Shown piece by piece: positions 26,811 through 35,873 of a DNA stretch of 64,000 bases. Numbering within the stretch: the first letter of the stretch is position 1; every line of letters begins with the position of its first letter. Source of the stretch: Bacillus bingmayongensis (GTDB taxonomy: Bacteria; Bacillota; Bacilli; Bacillales; Bacillaceae_G); NCBI RefSeq assembly GCF_000299035.1, contig NZ_JH921521.1:24637-88636 (forward strand). Direction: 5' to 3'. The notes below the pieces were generated by a model. That model was not told the origin of the DNA. It did no database searches and saw nothing but the letters and a program-made list of their open reading frames with translations. Both the position numbers and the translations under genes were made by a program.

Positions 26811-26843
26811 AAAAAAGGAAGGGTTAATACCCCTTCCTTTTTT
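26811..26843. terminator. Bidirectional terminator, activator and truA
   Basis: AAAAAAGGAAGGG pairs with CCCCTTCCTTTTTTT around a short loop, with runs on both sides. Confidence 0.88.
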
Positions 26844-26866
26844 TGATCTATATCTATACCAATTAT

Positions 26867-27604
26867 CTAAAAATCAACTTTCTCCAAATACAACCCACTC
26901 GCATCCGCAAGACAATTAATTTGATTTCGTTGTTTCGCCTCTAAAATTTGCGGGATCGCATCAGCATCTAACTGACCTAAGCCAACTTCTACTAACGCTC
27001 CAACGATTTTTCTCACCATATTGTGAAGAAATCCATTTCCGCTCACTCTAATTTGGATGAAACCTTCACTTTCTACGATATCGAGCATATATACTTCTCG
27101 AACCATAGATTTCTTCTTAGATTTTGCATTTGAGAAAGCAGTGAAATCATGTGAACCGATTAAATATTGAGCTGCCTTTTTCATGCTTTCAATATTTAAC
27201 TTTTTCGGAACGTGCATACTGTATTTACGCATAAATGGATTGGTATGTTCCTCATTCCAAATTTTATATAAATACGTTTTCGCTTTTGAGTTATAGCGGG
27301 CATGGAAGCGTTCTGGAACTAACTCTACATCAGTAATACTAATATCATTTGGTAAGTATTGATTTAAATACTTTTTCACTTTCTGTTCTGATAATTTTTC
27401 TTCAACCTTGAAATTAGCTACCTGATTAAGAGCATGTACACCAGCATCTGTTCTGCTGCATCCGATAATTTCTATTTCTTGTCCAACCATTTCTGATAAC
27501 ACACTTTCGATTTTTCCTTGAATGGTATTATCGTTATTCCCAAGACGTTGCCATCCCTTATAGCGTGCACCATCATATTGAATTGTCAATTTATAGTTGT
27601 TCAT
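26867..27604 (-). CDS. truA: tRNA pseudouridine synthase A
   Basis: 245-aa enzyme that isomerises uridines 38-40 in the tRNA anticodon stem. The catalytic Asp is in GCSRTDAGVHAL, and the N-terminal YDGARYKGWQR and late RVSGNGFLHNMVRKIVG are family marks. ATG 27602-27604 (MNNYKLTIQYDG) follows AAGGAGC. B. cereus-group genomes carry a second truA with the ribosomal genes; this would be the extra copy because no ribosomal genes are nearby. Confidence 0.94.
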   Translation of the reverse strand: MNNYKLTIQYDGARYKGWQRLGNNDNTIQGKIESVLSEMVGQEIEIIGCSRTDAGVHALNQVANFKVEEKLSEQKVKKYLNQYLPNDISITDVELVPERFHARYNSKAKTYLYKIWNEEHTNPFMRKYSMHVPKKLNIESMKKAAQYLIGSHDFTAFSNAKSKKKSMVREVYMLDIVESEGFIQIRVSGNGFLHNMVRKIVGALVEVGLGQLDADAIPQILEAKQRNQINCLADASGLYLEKVDF

Positions 27605-27643
27605 TGTATGCTCCTTACTTTCATTGACTGAATAAAACACAAT

Positions 27644-27672
27644 CCCTCACACAGATTACTGCTGTATGAGGG
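27644..27672 (-). terminator. Weak hairpin between rlmCD and truA
   Basis: CCCTCA (27644-27649) pairs with TGAGGG (27667-27672), extended by ACAG/CTGT. The minus-strand tail TTGTGTTTTATT is only partly T-rich. Confidence 0.5.
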
Positions 27673-27731
27673 AACATATCCTTATGCTAAAAAATATCAT
27701 ATTTTTTATTACTTACATTTCACATTGTAGT

Positions 27732-29111
27732 TTATTTTCTAACAAGCTTCACTACATTCTCAACATGCGCCGTATGCGGGAACATATCCACTGGTTGCAC
27801 ATATTCCACTTCGTAATTCTTCATTAATGCTTTTACATCACGTGCTAATGATGAAGGATTACAAGAGACATATGCAATTGTTTTTGGTTTTACTTTTAAA
27901 ATTGTTTCCAGCAACTTATCGTCACAACCTGTACGAGGAGGGTCAACTACGATTACATCTGGACGCCAGCCTTCTTTCACCCATTTTGGTAGCCATTGTT
28001 CTGCTTTTCCAGCTTCGTACTTTGTATTTGTAAACCCTTGACGCTTCGCATTTTTTCTCGCATCTTCAATCGCTTCTGGAATGACATCCATACCGCGCAC
28101 TTCTGCTGCATCATTTGCAAGCCACAATCCAATCGTACCAACACCACAGTAGGCATCCACAATTTTTTCTGTACCTGTTAAAGCAGCAGCTTTTTTCGCT
28201 TCGTTGTAAAGGACAACAGTTTGTTCTGGATTCAACTGGAAGAATGCACGTGCTGATAATTCAAATGATAAATCACCAAGCGTTTCTTGAATAACTTCTT
28301 TTCCAGCTAATCGGAACGTTTTGTCCCCAAAGATAACAGACGTTTTACGTCCATTTACGTTTTGCATAATCGATTTTACTGATGGCATTTGCTTTTGTAT
28401 CTCTGTAATAAATTGCTCTTTATTTGGGAATTCGTCTTTTGCTGTAATTAATGTAACTTGCACTTCTCCCGTTTGCACTGCTACGCGCGTTACAATTGTA
28501 CGTACAAGACCTTTTCCTTTACGCTCATTATAAATAGAAATATTTAATTTCTCTAAAATACGTTTTACAACTTTTGTCGCTTCATTTGTTGCCTTATGCT
28601 GAATCATACAATGAGCAATATCAATTAAGCGATGTGAGTTTTGTTCGTATAATCCTGTAATAACCTTTTCATCTTTTCGCCCTACTTGTAATTGGCTTTT
28701 ATTGCGATAATGCCATGGATCTTCCATACCAAGCGTTGGACGAATTTTCTCTTCCTGACTGTTGTTCATATATTTTTGGAATGCTTGTACAACGATATCA
28801 CGTTTTTGATTTAATTGTTCTTGATAATCCAAATGTTGAAGCTGACAGCCACCGCATTTATCGTATACTGGGCACGGTGCTTTCACACGGTGCGGTGAAG
28901 CTTTACGAACTTTTTTCACTTTTGCTTCAGCAAAGCCACGCTGAATTTTCGTTGTTTCCGCAACGACTTCTTCTCCTGGTAATGCCCCTGGAATAAAAAC
29001 AACTTGTCTTTTAAAATAACCAACGCCCTCTCCGTTAATCCCAAGACGCTTAATTGTCACAGGAAACGTTTGACCAACTTCCAACTTACTCTCGTGTTGC
29101 TTTTGTGTCAT
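27732..29111 (-). CDS. rlmCD: 23S rRNA (uracil-5-)-methyltransferase RlmCD-type
   Basis: 459-aa SAM-dependent enzyme of the TrmA/RlmC/RlmD family. An N-terminal TRAM RNA-binding domain (about 10-68) is followed by a 4Fe-4S cluster motif in [10 protein letters not shown], then the methyltransferase domain with [15 protein letters not shown] and VVDPPRTGC, and the catalytic cysteine in [12 protein letters not shown]. In B. subtilis the homologue YefA methylates U747 and U1939. The paired truA makes this a small RNA-modification cluster. Confidence 0.92.
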   Translation of the reverse strand: MTQKQHESKLEVGQTFPVTIKRLGINGEGVGYFKRQVVFIPGALPGEEVVAETTKIQRGFAEAKVKKVRKASPHRVKAPCPVYDKCGGCQLQHLDYQEQLNQKRDIVVQAFQKYMNNSQEEKIRPTLGMEDPWHYRNKSQLQVGRKDEKVITGLYEQNSHRLIDIAHCMIQHKATNEATKVVKRILEKLNISIYNERKGKGLVRTIVTRVAVQTGEVQVTLITAKDEFPNKEQFITEIQKQMPSVKSIMQNVNGRKTSVIFGDKTFRLAGKEVIQETLGDLSFELSARAFFQLNPEQTVVLYNEAKKAAALTGTEKIVDAYCGVGTIGLWLANDAAEVRGMDVIPEAIEDARKNAKRQGFTNTKYEAGKAEQWLPKWVKEGWRPDVIVVDPPRTGCDDKLLETILKVKPKTIAYVSCNPSSLARDVKALMKNYEVEYVQPVDMFPHTAHVENVVKLVRK

Positions 29112-29121
29112 TGTTACACCT

Positions 29122-29997
29122 CTACTCTATACTTTTCCATAAATATAACGCTGCATAGCTGCAGTATGGATCACACTCTTGTTTTACCTCTTCTAAAAGT
29201 GCATCATCTGGTTTATTCTCTAATTGAAATACACCTTGAAGCGCACGCTGAATCCCGATATCTGCTTTCGGAAACATATTTTTCCGCCCGAGTCCAAATA
29301 ATAAAAAGTTTTGCACCGTCCATGCACCAATACCTCGCACTGGTAACAATTGTGCTGACACTTCTTCTTCTGTTTGTTTCTCTAGTGCTGCTAAATCTAG
29401 CTTACCTTCCACAATATGTTTCGCTAGTCCTATCATATATTCAGCTTTTCGTTGACTAAATTTCTGATTTCTGAGCTCTTCTATTGAAATATTTGCTACT
29501 CTTTCTGGGGTTGGGAAAAAGAAAACACCATTCTTTTCTGTTCCATACTGTTTTACAAATTGTTCTGTAAGTGTAGTCGCAAATTTCAAATGTATTTGTT
29601 GATGAATAATACAACGAAGAAGACAAGCAAAATAATCAAACTCTAAAATAAGCGGTGTATAGGCATATGTTTCAAAAAGTGGCCGTAATGATGTGTTTAA
29701 AAAATGGCTTTGTATATCTTGAAAAGATTCATTCCACTGAAAAATGGAATAGATGCGTTTCATGACTCTCTTTTGTTCACCTGTTTGACTTGAAATCCAA
29801 AATTGCGGATTTTGAAACGTACCAATTCCTTGTACGCGGACAACAATTTGTTCTTCATCTATGAGAAGTGGGACATAAATGATTTTCTCTTCTAATTGAA
29901 CAACATTTAGTGGGTCAAAAGACAAACGCCTGAGTACCTCTTCAAAATGGTACGGATCCTTTAACGTAACATGTTCGCTCCACATACGTTTCCCCAT
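29122..29997 (-). CDS. DNA-3-methyladenine glycosylase II (AlkA-like)
   Basis: 291-aa base-excision enzyme removing alkylated purines. The helix-hairpin-helix/GPD motif is [20 protein letters not shown] followed by the catalytic Asp in FPKADIGIQ. The N-terminal third is a beta-rich domain as in AlkA. Lies 10 bp upstream of rlmCD on the same strand, so it is probably co-transcribed. Whether it is inducible by alkylation cannot be seen. Confidence 0.9.
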   Translation of the reverse strand: MGKRMWSEHVTLKDPYHFEEVLRRLSFDPLNVVQLEEKIIYVPLLIDEEQIVVRVQGIGTFQNPQFWISSQTGEQKRVMKRIYSIFQWNESFQDIQSHFLNTSLRPLFETYAYTPLILEFDYFACLLRCIIHQQIHLKFATTLTEQFVKQYGTEKNGVFFFPTPERVANISIEELRNQKFSQRKAEYMIGLAKHIVEGKLDLAALEKQTEEEVSAQLLPVRGIGAWTVQNFLLFGLGRKNMFPKADIGIQRALQGVFQLENKPDDALLEEVKQECDPYCSYAALYLWKSIE

Positions 29998-30026
29998 CCT
30001 TTTTACACATCATTATAGCATGAGAA

Positions 30027-30052
30027 AACCGCAAGCATACATGCTTACGGTT
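30027..30052 (-). terminator. pdaA terminator
   Basis: AACCG-CAAGCAT pairs with ATGCTTACGGTT (30041-30052), one mismatch; minus-strand tail TTTTCTC. It overlaps the last codons of pdaA. Confidence 0.7.
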
Positions 30053-30827
30053 GATTGCTTTTTACTAAATCATCTAGGCTTTTAAAATGATACCCTTTCT
30101 CGCGTAAATCATCAATGATTTTCGCTAATGCTTCTGTGTTATCCTTTGACACTGCATGTAGTAAAATAATCGCTCCCGGATGAATCATATTCATAACATT
30201 ATTATGAGCATATTGCCAACCTCGTTGTTGATCTACTTTCCAATCAAGAAAAGCAAGTGACCAAAATACATTATAATAACCCATATCCTTCGCAAGCGCT
30301 AATGTGCGTTCACTAAAAATCCCGCGCGGTGGCCGTAAATATTTTACTTCCTTTTGCCCAGTAACATTCTTAATTTCATCTGTTACACTTTGCAATTCTT
30401 CACGAAGTTTTTCATCATTCACTGTTGTAAAATCAGGATGAGTCTGTGAGTGATTACCAACAATATGCCCTTCATTTACCATTCGTTTCAATAAATCCTT
30501 TTGCCCTTTTATATAATGACCTGTTACAAAAAATGTTGCCGGTACTTTCTTTTCTTTTAATACATCTAAGATTTTTGCAGTATATCCATTTTCATATCCG
30601 TTATCGAATGTTAAATATATATCCTTTTTCTTTGTATCTCCCAGATAAAAACCACCATTATTGTGGACTAAATCAGTAAATTTTTTTCCAGCATCTGGTG
30701 GCGTCTCATTTTTCGCTCGTGGAATCCCCCAGTGATTTGGTGTATTTGTATAAGCAAGTGTTGAAACTGGAACAAGTGCCATCATAATTGAAAAAATGAG
30801 ACCTATATATAACCATTTATGCTTCAT
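30045..30827 (-). CDS. pdaA: Spore-cortex polysaccharide deacetylase PdaA
   Basis: 260-aa secreted NodB-type de-N-acetylase. Signal peptide about 1-25 (MKHKWLYIGLIFSIMMALVP). Catalytic motifs: LTFDNGYENG (TFDDG variant with Asn in place of the second Asp, usual in PdaA), HIVGNHSQTHPD (HxxxH zinc ligands), RPPRGIFS and LLHAVS. It removes N-acetyl from muramic acid so the muramic delta-lactam of spore cortex can form, needed for germination. ATG 30825-30827 follows AAAGGAG. Confidence 0.92.
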   Translation of the reverse strand: MKHKWLYIGLIFSIMMALVPVSTLAYTNTPNHWGIPRAKNETPPDAGKKFTDLVHNNGGFYLGDTKKKDIYLTFDNGYENGYTAKILDVLKEKKVPATFFVTGHYIKGQKDLLKRMVNEGHIVGNHSQTHPDFTTVNDEKLREELQSVTDEIKNVTGQKEVKYLRPPRGIFSERTLALAKDMGYYNVFWSLAFLDWKVDQQRGWQYAHNNVMNMIHPGAIILLHAVSKDNTEALAKIIDDLREKGYHFKSLDDLVKSNQP

Positions 30828-30920
30828 AAATAGTCTCCTTTCCATATATCATCGTACCTGTAGTTTCTGTTTTCAATATTCCTTTCATGCTGAGCATGTT
30901 TTTCCATATATACCAACAAA

Positions 30921-30956
30921 AAATGCACCTCGAATCATTCGAGATGCATTTTTTTA
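30921..30956 (-). terminator. Fumarase gene terminator
   Basis: Near-perfect stem AAATGCACCTCGAAT/ATTCGAGATGCATTT with a T-run on the plus side and A-run on the left serving the minus strand. Confidence 0.88.
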
Positions 30957-30957
30957 C

Positions 30958-32481
30958 TTATTTAAATACCGGTTCTTTAAAAGTTGCTAATTTTTCAAGT
31001 GATGTTTTATCTACATCTGCATGTAGGCTATTACCATGAGAGTCCATTGTTACAACAGCTTTAAATCCATCAATACGTAAGTGCCACATTGCTTCTGGAA
31101 TACCAAATTGTAAGAAGTCGACATCTTTCACTTCTTTAATACATTCTGCATAATACTGCGCAGCACCACCGATTGCATTTAAATATACACCACCATGTTC
31201 TGCTAGTGCCGCCAATGTTTTTGCTCCCATGCCGCCTTTACCGATGACAGCACGAATGCCAAACTTCTTCATAATATCGCCTTGGTATGGCTCTTCACGA
31301 ATACTTGTTGTTGGACCTGCCGCTTTAATTTTCCAATTGTCATTTTCATCTTTCACAACAACTGGACCGCAGTGATAAATGATTTGTCCGTTTAAGTCTA
31401 CCGGGCAATCGTTATCCATTAAATGCTTATGAATTGCGTCACGACCTGTGTACATCATCCCGTTAATAGTAACGACATCACCAACGCGAAGTTCACGAAT
31501 TTGCTCCTCTGTAATTGGTGCCTGTAGTACAATTTCACGCTGTTCACTTTTTTCTTGGCTAGCTTCTTGCTGAAGTGTATTTTCACCTTCTTGATATAAC
31601 CAATCGATAATCTCACCTGTTTCAGGATGAATTGTTACACCAAGGCGACGATATGCCCAGCAATTATATGCAACAGACACATAGAAACTAGCTGGCAGAC
31701 GATTGTACACACCAATTTTACAACCTAGTAAAGTTGTTTCGCCGCCAAATCCCATCGTACCAATACCAAGCTTGTTCGCATTCTCTAATACGTATTCTTC
31801 AAGCTTTTGTAATTCAGGAATTGGGTTCATATCATCTAATGTACGGAATAGTTGATTTTTTGCTAACTCATAACCTGACGTGCGGTCTCCCCCGATACCA
31901 ACACCGATTACACCTGCGCTACACCCTTGCCCTTGCGCTTGATATACTGCATGAAGAAGGCATTTACGAATCCCTTCTAAATCACGGCCTGCTCGTCCAA
32001 GACCTTCTAATTCACAAGGTAAGCTGTACTGGATATTTTTATTTTCACAGCCGCCTCCTTTTAAAATTAAACGAGCATCAATATAATCTTTCTCCCACTG
32101 CTCAAACTTAATTACAGGCGTACCTGGTCCTAAGTTGTTACCACTATTGTCTCCGAAAAGAGAATCAACAGAGTTTGGACGAAGTTTTCCATCCTTTGTC
32201 GCCCGCTCAAGCGCACTATAGATGGCCTCTTTCATTTTCAATTGATTCACACCAACCGGTGTATAGATTTTAAACGTTGGCATCCCTGTATCTTGGCAAA
32301 TCGGCGAGATGTTGTCATCTGCCATTTTAATATTATTTGTAATCGTGCCAAGTGCCATTGCTGAACGAGTCCCTGCATTTTCTCGTTCTTTTGCTCGTTG
32401 AATTGCACGACGAACATCTTTCGGTAAATTCGTCGATGTTTCAACAATCAGTTGATACATACTTTCTTGAAGCTTTTCCAT
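30958..32481 (-). CDS. fumA: Class I (iron-sulfur) fumarate hydratase
   Basis: 507-aa oxygen-sensitive 4Fe-4S fumarase of the TCA cycle. Cluster cysteines are in ISPICQDTGMPTF, KGGGCENKN and GQGCSAGVIG. The beta-domain at the C-terminus contains GKGGMGAKTLAAL and the substrate region TTSIREEPY. ATG 32479-32481 follows GAGGGGGAAG; the frame extends upstream without a ribosome site. B. cereus relatives carry this enzyme in addition to or instead of the class II type. Monocistronic. Confidence 0.94.
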   Translation of the reverse strand: MEKLQESMYQLIVETSTNLPKDVRRAIQRAKERENAGTRSAMALGTITNNIKMADDNISPICQDTGMPTFKIYTPVGVNQLKMKEAIYSALERATKDGKLRPNSVDSLFGDNSGNNLGPGTPVIKFEQWEKDYIDARLILKGGGCENKNIQYSLPCELEGLGRAGRDLEGIRKCLLHAVYQAQGQGCSAGVIGVGIGGDRTSGYELAKNQLFRTLDDMNPIPELQKLEEYVLENANKLGIGTMGFGGETTLLGCKIGVYNRLPASFYVSVAYNCWAYRRLGVTIHPETGEIIDWLYQEGENTLQQEASQEKSEQREIVLQAPITEEQIRELRVGDVVTINGMMYTGRDAIHKHLMDNDCPVDLNGQIIYHCGPVVVKDENDNWKIKAAGPTTSIREEPYQGDIMKKFGIRAVIGKGGMGAKTLAALAEHGGVYLNAIGGAAQYYAECIKEVKDVDFLQFGIPEAMWHLRIDGFKAVVTMDSHGNSLHADVDKTSLEKLATFKEPVFK

Positions 32482-32666
32482 TGTTACTTCCCCCTCAATT
32501 GTGAACGCTACCAAAACGTTACGAAATGAAATTTCCACTCTTAATTCTCTAGAGTCTTTTCTTTTCTTTTTTTATTTCATGACTCTTAAGATCAAATGAA
32601 ATTTTTCACAATTTGATTATACTCTTTTTTTTCTATTCCTTCTATTTCAACAGCGTCTGAAAGGGA

Positions 32667-33923
32667 TTATATTTTTTTATATCTTTTTAAATACGCTTGT
32701 ACATCATCGTATGCACCGCTCTCATTTGCATATTTAATATAATTTTTAATCGTGCGGAACCACTCCAACGTAGACGGCTTCGTTTCTACTATAGCATCGG
32801 TTAAGTCCCTCATTGTAATCGCTCGCTCCACACCTGTTGTCATAATTTCTCCTAAAACATTTTCTACGGCCAGCTCTACTACATTTTCAATGTCAGCACC
32901 GGAATACAGTTCTGTTTCTTTAGCTAACATATCGTAATCTATTGTTGAAATCGGTTTTCCTGCCAGCTTAATTTGAAAAATACTGCTCCGCGCTTCTAAA
33001 TCAGGTGGGGAAACGAAAATCATTTTATCAAAGCGCCCTGGTCTTTTAAACGCAGGATCAATGTCCCACGGCATATTGGTCGCACCAATTAGTAATAGTT
33101 TGTCTGTATTCGTATCAATACCTTCAATCTCCGTTAACAATTGATCTATAACTGTTCTTAGTGTCGGATTTCCCGACGCTTTGCTTCGGTTAAATCCAAG
33201 CGCATCCATTTCATCTAAAAATAAAATACATGGCTTTTTGGAACGAGCATATCGAAAAATTTCCCGTACATTTTGTTCACTCACGCCAATATACGGATCA
33301 AGAATATCGGTAATGCTCATCGTCGCAAAATGTGCTCTGCACTCCCCTGCAGTTGCTTTTGCAATATATGTTTTGCCGCAACCAGGAGGGCCGTATAATA
33401 AAATGCCGCCGCCAACTTTTTTCTTAAAACGTTCAAATAATCCTGGTGAAGTAAACGGTTTAATAATTTTCATTTGAATCGCTTTTTTCACATCATGCAA
33501 ACCGCCGACATCCTCAAATGTAATCTGGTCTTGCTCACGTTTTTGCTTGCTTCTTCCACCTTGAAGCCCGTTCATCGGAATCACATTTTCTTCCACATTT
33601 TCGTTTACATAAGCTGTATGTAACTGTTTTTCCTTTTCCGGAGCTTGCTCTATTGCGTGATACTCGTTTTTTTCAAAATGGCTCCCCTCTTCTGTTACAG
33701 CTATTGTTTCTTTCGGACTTGTAAGCACCTGTGATAAAGCTCCCAATTCGGCGGCAACTTTATCCTTCCATTCTTGATCACCATACTGAAGGGCTTTCGA
33801 TAAAGCTTGCAGCGCATTTGCTATATCACCCTGTTCTTTATACTCGACTCCAATTAAATACCAAATCGATCCATTTTCTTCATCTTGTGCTAACACTTGC
33901 TTTAACACATCTATTTTATTCAC
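32667..33923 (-). CDS. AAA+ ATPase with N-terminal TPR-like region (Cdc48/SpoVK type)
   Basis: 418 aa from the GTG at 33921-33923, chosen because GGGGGAG lies 6 nt upstream; the ATGs at 33941 and 33938 overlap the previous gene and lack a site. A short TPR-like helical N-terminus (about 1-70) is followed by a charged linker and one AAA domain: DVGGLHDVKKAI, Walker A GPPGCGKT (178-185), Walker B ILFLDEMD, sensor-1 LIGATNMPWDID and arginine-finger region RPGRFDKM. A protein-remodelling ATPase. Third gene of an operon with a TPR membrane protein and a multi-helix membrane protein. Confidence 0.88.
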   Translation of the reverse strand: MNKIDVLKQVLAQDEENGSIWYLIGVEYKEQGDIANALQALSKALQYGDQEWKDKVAAELGALSQVLTSPKETIAVTEEGSHFEKNEYHAIEQAPEKEKQLHTAYVNENVEENVIPMNGLQGGRSKQKREQDQITFEDVGGLHDVKKAIQMKIIKPFTSPGLFERFKKKVGGGILLYGPPGCGKTYIAKATAGECRAHFATMSITDILDPYIGVSEQNVREIFRYARSKKPCILFLDEMDALGFNRSKASGNPTLRTVIDQLLTEIEGIDTNTDKLLLIGATNMPWDIDPAFKRPGRFDKMIFVSPPDLEARSSIFQIKLAGKPISTIDYDMLAKETELYSGADIENVVELAVENVLGEIMTTGVERAITMRDLTDAIVETKPSTLEWFRTIKNYIKYANESGAYDDVQAYLKRYKKI

Positions 33924-33937
33924 CGTTTTCTCCCCCA

Positions 33938-34819
33938 TCATGATTTTTTTATTTTTTTATACAATTTGTACATCGGTGTAGATAACCAGCTCCATATACA
34001 AATGATGATATAAAATAGAATTCCGATTCTTATCATAATTTCCCAATTTAATATAATGAATAAACCTAATGTTCCAAAACATATTGCCCAAAAGATAAGC
34101 GGACCACCCACTTTATTCACGAGAACATTCGGAAAGAAAATCGGATGAATCAGCTCTTCCGCTTCTTCTAAGATTTCAAGTAATTCTTTATCATTAGGCG
34201 TCAACAAAAACGCTTGTCGGTAATATTTGTACGCTTCCCTATACCTCTTCCTTGTTGCTGCATGGGTTCCTAACTTCAATAAAAAATGAACTTCGTTATT
34301 TGATGCATAATAATTATCTTTTAAGGATTCCTCTATTTCTTGTTTCGTTCCACTTGCAAGTAATAAAATAAATTGATAATGAAGAACGGTAGGATGATTC
34401 GGGTCAATTTCTACTGCTTTTTGTATAAATTGTTTAGCTTTTTCAATATGGCCTGTTTTTAAGAAAACAAATGCATATTTTGCCATTGCTTGCGCATGGG
34501 AAGGGTTTGAATACAGAACATTTAAAAAGCTTTGCTCCGCTTTTTCAAGTTCATTCGTGTATGTATATATATGTCCAAGTGTATAATACACTTCTTCTGG
34601 CTTATAACCATGCTGCAACGCTGATATGCAAAGCTCTTTTGCTTCATCATATTGTTCTGAATCTGCATAGCAGCATCCTAAATTGTACAATGCTTCCGCA
34701 TGCTGTGGATTATAAGAAAGCAGTGTTTCTAATTTCTGCTGTGCTGTTTCAATATGACCAATCCCGTAATAATGTAGTGCCTCTTGTAACAACATCGTTT
34801 CACTCTGTGAAGTTGACAT
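33938..34819 (-). CDS. TPR-repeat protein with C-terminal membrane anchor
   Basis: 293 aa. About six TPR units fill residues 5-225 (for example HAEALYNLGCCYADSEQYDE and EKAEQSFLNVLYSNPSHAQA). Two hydrophobic helices near 240-280 (LIFWAICFGTLGLFIILNW and IGILFYIIICIWSW) anchor it, leaving the TPR domain in the cytoplasm. It overlaps the upstream gene by 20 nt and abuts the AAA gene, so all three are translated together. Probable scaffold for the AAA ATPase; function unknown. Confidence 0.85.
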   Translation of the reverse strand: MSTSQSETMLLQEALHYYGIGHIETAQQKLETLLSYNPQHAEALYNLGCCYADSEQYDEAKELCISALQHGYKPEEVYYTLGHIYTYTNELEKAEQSFLNVLYSNPSHAQAMAKYAFVFLKTGHIEKAKQFIQKAVEIDPNHPTVLHYQFILLLASGTKQEIEESLKDNYYASNNEVHFLLKLGTHAATRKRYREAYKYYRQAFLLTPNDKELLEILEEAEELIHPIFFPNVLVNKVGGPLIFWAICFGTLGLFIILNWEIMIRIGILFYIIICIWSWLSTPMYKLYKKIKKS

Positions 34820-35252
34820 ACAGCATCTCCCCTCCTACTAACAACGCCGTTTGGACCATGATACCAACTATTCCAATAATAAGTCCGATCCATCGTAATG
34901 ACTTTACTCTCTCATTTACTAAACTATGAATTCGAAATCGCTCTCGCATTGCATATATATATGCACCTGCTACGACTGCAGCAGCTATCCGAGAAACAAT
35001 TTTCAGCACATCTGTATTACCAATTAAGGCAGCACAGATGAACATTGCTAATAAAGTCATTATTCCTAATATAAAGAGCCCGTATATTTTCTTCTTAGAT
35101 TCTTTTAACCAAATCGCATTGCAAGTTCCCAAAATCATAACTGGAATAATTCCAAAAATAAGTCCGATAATAAAAAAATTATAAATGTTGTACGTTTTTG
35201 TTTCTCTTGCTTGTTTTCCTTGTAATACAGGTTTCACCAAATGATATTCCAT
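34800..35252 (-). CDS. Small multi-helix membrane protein
   Basis: 150 aa from ATG 35250-35252 (MEYHLVKPVL), 7 nt after GAGGAGG. Four hydrophobic segments are visible (FFIIGLIFGIIPVMILG, LFILGIMTLLAMFICAALIG, IAAAVVAGAYIYAM, WIGLIIGIVGIMVQTALLVG). The first gene of the operon with the TPR and AAA proteins. I do not recognise a family. Confidence 0.78.
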   Translation of the reverse strand: MEYHLVKPVLQGKQARETKTYNIYNFFIIGLIFGIIPVMILGTCNAIWLKESKKKIYGLFILGIMTLLAMFICAALIGNTDVLKIVSRIAAAVVAGAYIYAMRERFRIHSLVNERVKSLRWIGLIIGIVGIMVQTALLVGGEMLYVNFTE

Positions 35253-35344
35253 ATAATTCCTCCTCTCTACCTTCATATTATAAACTATATTTTCTGCCTA
35301 TTTATACTGTAAAATAGAAAACTAAAACAGATTTTCTTGGAGGT

Positions 35345-35381
35345 TGTCCCAAAAGGTCGTTTTTAACGCCTTTTTGGGACA
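35345..35381. repeat. Long hairpin resembling paired IS ends
   Basis: TGTCCCAAAAGG (35345-35356) pairs with CCTTTTTGGGACA (35369-35381), and the interior CGTT/AACG extends the stem. TGTCCCAAAA ends are common on several Firmicute insertion sequences, so this may be a mini-element or footprint; it could also terminate transcription. Confidence 0.5.
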
Positions 35382-35395
35382 GCTTCGCCATATAA

Positions 35396-35431
35396 AAAGC
35401 GGCTACCAAGACATGATTGGCAGCCGCTTTA
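35396..35431 (-). terminator. Terminator of the SE1561-like gene
   Basis: AAAGCGGCTACCAA pairs with TTGGCAGCCGCTTT with one mismatch; A/T runs on both sides. Confidence 0.85.
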
Positions 35432-35439
35432 AAAATATA

Positions 35440-35622
35440 TTATTCATCTTTTTTAAATTGCTCACATTTCAGTTCTAATTCATCTAACATTGCAAGAAGA
35501 CGATCTACATCTTCTAATTCCACTTCTTCTGGTTCAATTGTATCGATTACTTCGATGAACATATTTAAACGTTCTTTCAAATATACTAATTGTGAATCTT
35601 TATCTTGAATTGCTTTTCCCAC
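35440..35622 (-). CDS. SE1561-like small acidic protein
   Basis: 60 aa from GTG 35620-35622, chosen because AAAGGAGAG lies 7 nt upstream. The protein is almost wholly helical and acidic: LKERLNMFIEVIDTIEPEEV then LEDVDRLLAMLDELE, which fits the small SE1561 family of staphylococci and bacilli. Likely forms a coiled coil. Function unknown. Divergent from yfkAB. Confidence 0.65.
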   Translation of the reverse strand: MGKAIQDKDSQLVYLKERLNMFIEVIDTIEPEEVELEDVDRLLAMLDELELKCEQFKKDE

Positions 35623-35873
35623 GAAGGCACTCTCCTTTTTATTCGAGTTGCTTTTATTATACCGCAAAAATGATCATCACGAACATGAATTTTCAGCAAT
35701 TTTTTAACATCCTTTATGCTGAATCAATCAATGCTTCCTACTACATTCTCTATGACATTCTATAGATAGGGAAATCCTTGTTACAAAAAGTTTCACTTTA
35801 TAAAAAGCCTATATTCTTCTATTATAGAGGATGGACAAATTGTTATTTCAATAGTCAAAGGAGTATATTTCAG

